Positions 1-8,600 of a DNA stretch of 64,000 bases are shown in pieces (position 1 is the first letter of the stretch; each line of letters opens with the position of its first letter). This stretch comes from an uncultured Eubacteriales bacterium. GTDB taxonomy: Bacteria > Bacillota > Clostridia > Oscillospirales > Oscillospiraceae. The DNA is taken from the NCBI GenBank assembly GCA_900546915.1, contig UREY01000008.1, positions 1-64,000 on the forward strand, written 5' to 3'. A program made the translations under genes and the position numbers. A model generated the notes under the pieces. That model was not told the DNA's origin, did no database searches, and saw only the letters and a program-made list of their open reading frames with translations.

Positions 1-38
1 TGCGCGCCCGGCCTCGTGGGTATTTGGGGGAGGAGCAA

Positions 39-1283
39 TTACTTGGCAAAGACCCGCTTCAAGCGGCAGAACCGGGGCAGGCCGTCTTCCTTGGCCATGC
101 CGGTCTCGCCCTGGATGAGGGGCAGGCAGTAGTCGATGAAATCCTGGGTCACGCCGTTGCCGTCGGCGCTGATCCATTCCACGGGGACCTTTTTCTCGGT
201 GTTCGCCACCAAAGACAGGTCGAACAGCTGGGGACGGCACTGATACCCGTTTTCGTCTCTGGTGCAGGCAAAGCCCACCATCTTGTCGGTCTCCCCGGAG
301 ACGGCCGCCTCCACGGCGGTTTTGCCGGACAGGAAGGACTCGGCGATGTCCGTGCCGGAGGCGCAGTGGGCGGCGCAACGCTGCAGCAGGCTCAGCTCAA
401 TGGGGCGGACCTTGGCGCCGGTGGCGGCTTTTACCACGTCGGCCAGTCTGGCGGCCAGTCCGCCCAGCTGGGCGTGACCGAAGCCGTCGGTGCCGGAGGT
501 TTTGGCCTCGGAGACAAAGGTGCCGTCGGCATAATGGATGCCCTCGGATACGGCGACGATGCAGTTCTTCTTTTCCGCGTAGATCCGCTTCACGTCGGCA
601 ATGAAGGCGTCCATGTTGAAGTCCACCTCGGGCAGGTAAATGAGGTCGGGGCCTTCGCCCTTGACGCCGGCCAGGGCGGCGGCAGCTGTGAGCCAACCGG
701 CGTGACGGCCCATGCACTCGATGATGGTGACCATACCGGTGTCGTACACCCGGCAGTCCCGGGAGACCTCCATGACGGAGGTGGCGATATATTTGGCGGC
801 GGAGGCGAAGCCGGGGCAGTGGTCCGTACCGGCCAGGTCGTTGTCAATGGTTTTGGGAACGCCCATGACGCGGCACTCGTAGCCCACCCGGTTCATATAC
901 TTGGAAATTTTGTTGCAGGTGTCCATGGAGTCGTTGCCGCCGTTGTAGAAGAAATAGCGGACGTTGTACTTTTGGAAGATTTCCAGAATGCGCTTATAAT
1001 CGGTGTCGTCCACATCCGGGTCGGCAATCTTGTACCGGCAGGAGCCCAGGGCGGAGGAGGGGGTATAGAGCAGGTGCTCCAGCTCCTTCGGGTCCTCCTC
1101 GTCCATGATCATCAGCTGATCGTTCAGCACGCCCTTGATGCCGTGGAAGGCGCCGTAAACCTTGGTGATGTTTTCGTTTTCCAGAGCGGTCCGGATGACG
1201 CCGTAGGCGCTGGCATTGATGACGGCGGAAGGACCGCCGGATTGGCCGATGATGACGGAACCGGTCAAAGCTTTGGTAGACAT
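39..1283 (-). CDS. pfp: Diphosphate (PPi)-dependent 6-phosphofructokinase
   Basis: This 414-residue protein phosphorylates fructose 6-phosphate in glycolysis, probably with pyrophosphate as donor. The nucleotide-loop motif reads GGNDS (residues 115-119), with Asp118 where ATP enzymes have Gly. The catalytic motif reads PKTIDND (143-149), with Lys144 before the catalytic Asp147. In this family that Asp/Lys pair marks PPi enzymes. A later MGRH motif binds substrate. The ATG is preceded by a good site (GGAGG) and a promoter at 1363-1391. It diverges from the aldolase gene, the next relevant glycolytic step. The call is firm; PPi specificity is inferred from the two residues. Confidence 0.95.
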   Translation of the reverse strand: MSTKALTGSVIIGQSGGPSAVINASAYGVIRTALENENITKVYGAFHGIKGVLNDQLMIMDEEDPKELEHLLYTPSSALGSCRYKIADPDVDDTDYKRILEIFQKYNVRYFFYNGGNDSMDTCNKISKYMNRVGYECRVMGVPKTIDNDLAGTDHCPGFASAAKYIATSVMEVSRDCRVYDTGMVTIIECMGRHAGWLTAAAALAGVKGEGPDLIYLPEVDFNMDAFIADVKRIYAEKKNCIVAVSEGIHYADGTFVSEAKTSGTDGFGHAQLGGLAARLADVVKAATGAKVRPIELSLLQRCAAHCASGTDIAESFLSGKTAVEAAVSGETDKMVGFACTRDENGYQCRPQLFDLSLVANTEKKVPVEWISADGNGVTQDFIDYCLPLIQGETGMAKEDGLPRFCRLKRVFAK

Positions 1284-1362
1284 TTATATTACCTCCAGGA
1301 AAAATATAAAAAATTTAGACAGATTGTACAAGATGCCCCTGCGTTTGGGCATATACGTAGAA

Positions 1363-1391
1363 ATGATAGCACAAAATGCCCCGAATGGCAA
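1363..1391 (-). promoter_or_regulatory. Promoter of the phosphofructokinase gene
   Basis: On the minus strand TTGCCA (1386-1391) and TATCAT (1363-1368) are separated by exactly 17 bases. This fits a sigma-A promoter about 80 bases upstream of the start codon. Confidence 0.6.
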
Positions 1392-1400
1392 ATAAAATAA

Positions 1401-1428
1401 TTGAAATTGGGCGCATTTGTGATATAAT
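1401..1428 (+). promoter_or_regulatory. Promoter of the aldolase gene
   Basis: TTGAAA (1401-1406), a 16-base spacer and TATAAT (1423-1428) form a strong sigma-A promoter. Its -35 box is 9 bases from the -35 box of the divergent phosphofructokinase promoter. Confidence 0.75.
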
Positions 1429-1442
1429 GTCTTTAGAAAACA

Positions 1443-1456
1443 GGCGGATGTCCGCC
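1443..1456. repeat. Perfect palindrome in the aldolase leader
   Basis: GGCGGA-tg-TCCGCC lies just downstream of the expected transcription start of the aldolase gene. It may be an operator or a short 5' stabilising hairpin. No regulator is assigned. Confidence 0.4.
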
Positions 1457-1479
1457 GGAATCGAGAAGGAGTGTTTACA

Positions 1480-2418
1480 ATGCCTCTGGTAACTTCTAAG
1501 GAAATGTTTCAGAAAGCTTATGACGGCGGCTATGCCATAGGCGCTTTCAATGTCAACAATATGGAAATCGTGCAGGGCATCACGGAAGCCTGCCGGGAGG
1601 AGAAGGCCCCGGTCATCCTGCAGGTCTCCAAGGGCGCCCGGGCTTATGCCAACCACACATACCTGGTCAAGCTGGTCGAGGCGGCGGTGCTGGAGTGCCC
1701 CGAAATTCCCATCGTCCTGCACCTGGACCACGGCCCCGACTTTGAGACCTGCAAATCCTGCATTGACGGCGGCTTTACCTCCGTCATGATCGACGCCTCT
1801 TCCAAGCCCTTCGCCGAAAACATCGAGATCACCAAGAAGGTGGTGGAGTATGCCCACGACCACGGCGTGGTGGTGGAGGCCGAGCTGGGCACCCTGGCCG
1901 GTATCGAGGACGATGTGAAGGTCTCTGCGGAGGATTCCTCCTATACCCGCCCCGAGGAAGTGGAGGAGTTCGTCTCCAAGACCGGCTGCGACTCCCTGGC
2001 CATTGCCATCGGCACCTCCCACGGCGCTTACAAGTTTAAGCCCGGGACCAAGCCCCAGCTGCGTTTCGACGTGCTGGAGGAGGTTTCCAAGCGGCTGCCC
2101 GGATTCCCCATTGTGCTCCACGGCTCCTCCTCTGTGCCGCAGAATTATGTAGAGATGATCAATGCCCACGGCGGCAAGATGCCCGGCGCCATCGGCGTGC
2201 CCGAGGATCAGCTGCGCCATGCTGCCGAGCTGTCTGTCTGCAAGATCAACATCGACTCCGACCTGCGTCTGGCGATGACCGGGACCATTCGGGAGTTCTT
2301 CGATGCGCATCCGGACAAGTTTGACCCCCGGGAGTACCTGAAGCCCGCCCGCGCCAACATCAAGGAACTGGTGCGCCACAAGCTGGTGAACGTTCTGGGC
2401 TGCGCCGGAAAGGCCTGA
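1480..2418 (+). CDS. fba: Class II fructose-bisphosphate aldolase
   Basis: This 312-residue enzyme cleaves fructose 1,6-bisphosphate to two triose phosphates. The HLDHG motif (81-85) holds the catalytic Asp83 and a zinc ligand, His84. Further conserved stretches are EAELG, GTSHG and LHGSSS. The upstream in-frame GTG at 1471 overlaps the ribosome site (AAGGAG, 1466-1471), so the ATG at 1480, 8 bases beyond it, is taken as the start. The gene has its own promoter and a strong terminator, so it is probably monocistronic. Confidence 0.95.
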   Translation: MPLVTSKEMFQKAYDGGYAIGAFNVNNMEIVQGITEACREEKAPVILQVSKGARAYANHTYLVKLVEAAVLECPEIPIVLHLDHGPDFETCKSCIDGGFTSVMIDASSKPFAENIEITKKVVEYAHDHGVVVEAELGTLAGIEDDVKVSAEDSSYTRPEEVEEFVSKTGCDSLAIAIGTSHGAYKFKPGTKPQLRFDVLEEVSKRLPGFPIVLHGSSSVPQNYVEMINAHGGKMPGAIGVPEDQLRHAAELSVCKINIDSDLRLAMTGTIREFFDAHPDKFDPREYLKPARANIKELVRHKLVNVLGCAGKA

Positions 2419-2448
2419 TTGTCTCCTCCCGGTTCTATTTCATGCTGA

Positions 2449-2487
2449 AAAACGGCCGTCTCAACACCGCGTTGAGACGGCCGTTTT
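2449..2487. terminator. Bidirectional intrinsic terminator
   Basis: A perfect 17-bp stem (2449-2465 with 2471-2487) has a 5-base loop and is flanked by A and T runs. It can end transcription of the aldolase gene and also of the convergent subtilase gene. Confidence 0.85.
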
Positions 2488-2586
2488 GTATCCCCACAGG
2501 CAACCGGCGGAAGGAAAGCGCCCAAGCTCCTCCGCCGGAAATCTCTCTGCAGGGGCGTCGAAGGGGAAACGCAGGCCGGGAAGCTG

Positions 2587-2614
2587 CCGTTGGCCGGCTT
2601 TCACCGGCCAACGG
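2587..2614 (-). terminator. Hairpin after the subtilase gene
   Basis: A perfect 11-bp stem (2587-2597 with 2604-2614) lies 20 bases past the subtilase stop codon. It has no T run, so it may be a 3' stabilising hairpin rather than a terminator. Confidence 0.4.
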
Positions 2615-2633
2615 GTGGGAAGATACAGGGAAG

Positions 2634-5600
2634 CTAGAAATTTTGGTCCAGGATCGTCAGCAGCTTGGCCATTTGCGCCCGGGTCAGTTCGGCGCGGGGA
2701 TACAGCTTTCCGTCCTCATAGCCTTGGAAGAAGTCCTCGGCCACGGCCCAGGCGACGGCAGCTTCGGCATAGGGGGAGATCCGACCGGCATCGGCGAAGC
2801 CGGATAAGCTGCCGCCCGGAGCGGGAGTTCGGCCCAGATACCCGGTTACATACCGGTACAGGAAGGCGGCGGCCTGCTCCCGGGTGACCGGACGCTCCGG
2901 TCCGAAGGTTGTCTGTGTGACGCCCTTTGCAATGCCGTTGGCCTGGGCCCAGGCGACGGCGGCTTCGTAGTAGGCGCCCTCCCGCAGGTCTGTAAAGGCG
3001 GCATCCTGCTCTACCTCCGGCGAGCCTGCCAAACGGTATAGGGTGGTCACCAGCATCCCCCGGGTGAGCGTTCCTTCCGGACGGAACCGTCCGTTGCCCA
3101 CCCCCTGCATCAGGCCTTTTTCGATCGCGTAGTCGGTGTATGCATGGTACCAGCGGCCGGTATCCAGATCGGAGAAGGCCTTGGAGGGGCAGTTCTCGCT
3201 GTTGGCCGGGATGACTCGGGTTTCCGTCGCCTCGCACCGGCTGCAGCTGCGGATTTCCTGCCCGTCCCGGAAGCAATCGGCTGAGCGTACCGTTTCCCAG
3301 CTGCCGAAATCGTGACCGAGCGCTTCTACGGTCTCGGTATAGCTGTGACCGCATTTTTGACAGGTGTAGGTCCGGGCGCCCGGCTCGGTACAGGTGGGCT
3401 CTCGGCTCTCCGTCAACTGGTAACGGTGCCCGCCGTCCTCGTGGGTCAGGGAAATTTCCTCCGTCTCGCTCAGGGACAGGGCGGTGTTTCTCTGGAGCGT
3501 CGTGACTTGCAGGGTGGTATCTACAAATTCTCCCTGGTAGGAAAAGCGGATTGCGGAAAGGGGAGCGTCGGCCGGGATGGCAGCGGCTGAGGCGTAGGCG
3601 AATACGATCTGCCCGGCGTCTTCGTCCACGCGGACGGCGGTATGCGCCAGAGCGGTGTCCGTACCGGCGTAGGACAGAATCTGCGGGTCATAGCGGATTT
3701 CCAGCAGGCCGTTGGTCACATCCCGGGTTTCCGTCAGGGTCAGCCGGACCGTCCCGTCTCCGCTTTCCGCGTCCCCGGCCGACGCCTCCGGGGAGACGCG
3801 AAGGGCGTTGAGCGAGCCGCCCGCTTCTCCCGTGGCGTTGCTGGAAGCGGTGTCGGCGGTCGGCTCCGTCATGGGCGCTTCCACGCCGCTGTCCTGGGAG
3901 AAGGAGACGGGGGTCGAGCAGACCCGGTCGGTTCCCTCGCGAATGGTGAAGATGATGGAACTCTCCGGCGGGTTGGTGGCGACGTACGGGGCGGAGATGG
4001 CTGTGGCATCGCCCACGTTGCCCAGTTTTCCAATGGAGAGCGTCTCTTCCTGGAGATCGATGTAGTATAGCTCGGCGGCGCCGTCGGAGTAAGCGACGAT
4101 CAGGCCCTCATGGACGCCGTCGTTGACGTAGGTCATGGACAGGCCCTTGTCGTTGGAGAATTTCTTTCCAACATTTCCCAGGGTTTTCTGCCGCAGGGTG
4201 TAGCCCACCCGTTCCTCGGAGGCCACATAGGTGCCGTAGATTTCCAGCATGGCCAGGGTGCCGTCGGCGCAGAGGACCATATAATCCTGAGCCGGCCATT
4301 TCTCCCGGTATGTGGTGGTTCCCAGGAAGGCGATTGCCGCGGCATCCGGGTATTTTCTGGCGAAGTCAAAGGAGGGAACGGTTACGGTGCCGGATTCGTA
4401 ATTGGTGAGATAAACCAGGCTGCGGGCGTTGGAGATGAACAGCGGGCCGCCGAATGCGGTTACCGTAATGGGATTTTTGTCGCTGTCGGTGCCCTCCAGC
4501 TCCATGGCGGGCGCGGCAGCCACGTCCAGGAAGCTGTAGCTGACGGAGCATTTGGCGCCCAGGGTGGATCGGAATCCGTCCTCGGGATCCACCAGATAGA
4601 TGTTGCACATATCCGAATAGTCGCCGTCAATGCCGTAGATTTTGCCTTCATGATAGCCGCCGGCGGCCAGCTGCACATCGGTGTCGGCAAGGACCTGGTA
4701 AGCCTCCGGCTCAGCGGTGGGAACGGATACCCAATGGGAACCGGTCTCGTCGGTAATCTGCGCGTTAACGGTTGTGGAGATGTGCAGAAGGGGCTTTACC
4801 GTCACCGTACTGGAGGCGGAGGCGGGATTTCCCGCGCCGTCTTTCGCCACAGAGGTGGCCGTAATGACGGCGGTACCGGCCTGCACGCCGGTGACCTTGC
4901 CGTTGGAATCCACGGTGGCCACCGAGGGATCGCTGGAGCTCCAGGTCACTTCCGCGTCGTAGGTGGCGGGCAGAACCTTTGCATTCAGCTGCAGCGTGTC
5001 CTTTTCGTAAATGGCCCCATGGGCGGGCTTCAGCCGTACGGTCAGCTCGGTCACGCGAGTGTATTGGTACAAGCATACCACCGGCCAGGCGCCGTCTCCA
5101 AAGGACCCCAGCTGGGTGGGAATGCGCCGCTCCGGGTCTATGGCGTACAGCTGCGCCGAGGTGCCCTCTGTGTAGGAGGCCAGAAGAAGGTATCCGGTTT
5201 GGCTGTCATAGAGCATGGAGGCATAGCAGCCGCCGGTCACATCGGAGACATTGCCCAAGTCCAAGCCTGTGGCGCCCAGCTCCGTCCGTGCCAGGGTGTA
5301 GCTTTTGCCGTCGTCCTCGGTATAGATGACAAATTGCCAGAGTTTCCCGCTTTCTGTCAGCACATAGTAGAAGGCGGCGGGATAGGTTTGCTTATACAGG
5401 CCGCTTTCGATGTAGGCGATGGCGGCCATAGGATCCGCCGAGTAGTAGGAGCTCAGGGTGAAGTAGCTGAGCGTTCCCTCCTCCGGATAGAGCATTTCCA
5501 CCTTTGTGCCGCCGTCGCACAGGCCGATGAGACGGCCGAAATAACCGCCCTCCACGGCAGGCGCGGGCGCTGCGTCGGACCAGATCCAGCTTTCGGAAAT

Positions 5601-8600
5601 GGCGCCCAGGCTGGTGGTCTCAAAGGTGTCCGGATCGATTCCGTACAGCTGCTTGCCGTCGTGGGCATAGATCATGCCGTCCAACGCAGCGCCGCCGTAA
5701 TAGCTGTTTTGGGCATCCGCCACAGAGGTCCAGGCGGAGGGCGCGCCGGTGGAAAACTCCGCCCAGTGGGTGTTGCCCTCTGCATCGTAAATAAGACCGC
5801 TCAAGGCCAGGGGGTCCAGCTGCTGCACCGTGACCGTACAGCAGACGCTTAGGTTCGGCGCGGCGTTGGTGGTGGCGGTGACCACGGCCCGGCCCGCATC
5901 CAGGGCCTGGAGACGGCCGCCGTCTACCGATACAACGTCGGCGTCGCTGGTCGTCCAGGTGACGGACTTGTCCGACAGGTTCCAGGGATAGACGGCTGTG
6001 GAAAGGGTGTATTCGGCGCCCTGAAGCAGGGTCAGCTGGTCTTCGCTGATGGTTATGCGATCGGCGGTGTCGGTGGGGTGAATATAGCTGTTGCCGGAGG
6101 GGACGATGTACAGGCCGGTGGTCTGCACGTACATCCGAGAGGCGGCCGCCGCATATTTTCCCAGGTAGTAGTCGGGGTTGGTTTTCTGGGCCCGGCCGGT
6201 CTCCAGGTCGAAGAACAGCAGGTAATTGGACTGAGAGTTGGCGGAATAGGCGTTGGCCCAGTAGAGAATATCTTGGTCGTGGTCCCAGGCCAGAGTGCCG
6301 GATTTGCAGGTGAAACCGGCGGAGGCGGACTTGTCGTTGACCATGGGAGCCAGATCGGTCACGGCGCCCTCCTGAATATCCCCGGCGGACCAGCGGTAGA
6401 GGAAGGTTCTGGAGGCGGTTGTGGAATAGTTGACCGAATAGAAGCGACCGGCGTCGTCAATGGCCAGGCTGACCAGTTTCAAATAGGAGGCGGAGGTGGT
6501 GGAGGGATTGGTCACCGATACCGTAAAGGCCTTCTCCAGAACGCCGGTGAGGAGGTCTACGGTATAGACGGTGTTGTCTTCGCCCAGGGCGTACAGCTGC
6601 CCGTCGCCGTAGTGAAACGCCATATCCAGGATGACGAGACCGTCGCCGATTTCGCCCACCTCGGTATAATCCGACCACTGCCCCTGGGGAGCGGCGTACA
6701 GGAAGCCGTCGTCCGCCGCCATGTATACGTAGCCGTCCACATATTCCGCTGCGGTGACGGTGATGTCCATGGAATCCAGATTGGTGGTGCCGTCATATTC
6801 TGTTTCGCTCTGATAGCAGACGGTTTCCGGATCCAGCTCCATCCAGCGGATGCCGCCGCCGCGGTATTTCTCTGTGGCGGTGAAGCCGTAGATCCTTCCG
6901 GTGTAGTCCTCGGGCTCGCCGCCGTAGGGCACGGTGTAAAGGGACTCATTACCGGCGTAGTCGGCCACCCGCACCATACACGACGGACCGATCTTCAATT
7001 GGGACAGATCGAGGGTGACGCTGGCGGGCTGTCCCGCTTCCGACTGCTCCAGGGCGGAGGAGGCCAGGATCTCCGAGCCGGAGGCATTGAGGACCTGTAC
7101 CACGGCAACGTATTGATTGTCCTGAGCCGTCACCGTCAGATTGCCGGTGCGCAGATCCTTGGACAGGGCGGTGACCGTGGGCGCGGTATCGTCTACCGTC
7201 ATCGTGGTGGTCAGGACGGCGCCTTTGCCCAGCTTGTCCTCCTCCATCAGGGCGACGACGTCCGCGCCGGTCAGATCACCGGCCGTCTCGTAGAATTCCG
7301 GCACGGCGGCGATGTGCACGGAGATGACGTCTCCCTCCTTCACGCCCAGAGAAGAGACCTTTCGGTTCATGGTGTAAGTACCGACTGTGTCCATCCACAC
7401 CTGGCTGTTGGTGTGGTAGTAGGCGCTGCCTGCCTGCGTGGCCACATTGCCGGTGTACAGCACGTCGCCGTCCTGATTGGTGATTACCGCAGTCAGAGCG
7501 GCGGCGTTCCGGATTAGGGAGACCCGGTATTGATACAGGGTGTCGCTGGACCGGACGGCGGCCTTGCCTTCCGGGTAGGTCTCCTCCAGAAGGTAGGGAT
7601 TGCCCACCTGATAATAGGCGTTGGAATCGGACCGGTGCTTGATGATCAGGTTGTTGGTCTGAGCATAGCCCAGGTAGGGCGCCGTGGTGTCGCCGTACAG
7701 GTAGCTTGTATAGGTGATCCGGTCGTACATGGACGGGTCGGACCAGTTGCCGTAGAAGCCCAGCACGGGGATGGAATGGACGGGCGCGGTCTCCCCTTCG
7801 GCGGTGGCCACCGGCTCCACATAGAGATAGCCCTCCAGATAGGCGCCGTTTTCGTACTGCCGGTCCAGACTGGACTTCACCGCCTCAGGCAGGACAATCT
7901 CTGCGGTGATGTGGACGCTGCCGCCGGCCGGGATCTGAATCTGCCGGGTTTCCAGGGCGTCCAACACGCAATAGGCGTCATAGGTGGTGATGCGGCCGTC
8001 GCCGTCCACATCTGCCTGGGGGTCGATTTGCGACAGCAAACCGGCGGTGTAATCCAGAATCCGCTGGGCATCGTCGGCGTCGGTATCGCCGTCGCCGTCT
8101 AAGTCGCAGACCGGCTTGGCGGTGGGCACGAAGGGTTCTCCGTCCACCAGGTAACGGACCTGTGCAGCCAGAGGCGTGGTCTGGGTGTGCAGGTAGGCGA
8201 TGCCGTCTTGGGTGAATTGATCCTGGGTGAAGAAATCTGCCGAGAGGGTATAGCCCTGCGCTTCCTGCGTCAGATTGTGCAGGGCGAAGGAAACGCGGTA
8301 GCTTCCGGTGCGCTGGGGATCGTCTCCCAGCTCCGCTTTGACCTTCCCGTCGGAGGCCGAGACGGTGGCGCTGTCGTCCATTTTAATGTAGATGTTGGAG
8401 GAAATGGCGGCCCCAATGTTGGCCAGACCGGCTCCCTGCTTCAGGATGGACCAGTAATTTCCTCCGGCGGCTTCCTCCCGGAGCGGTACGGCGGTGGACA
8501 TCAGCAGGCTTTGGGCCAGCTGTCTGGGCGTCAAGCCGGTCTGCTCCGCCAGGTTGTTTTCCCGGATGTACTCCGCCGCCAGGGCGACCATACCGGCCAC

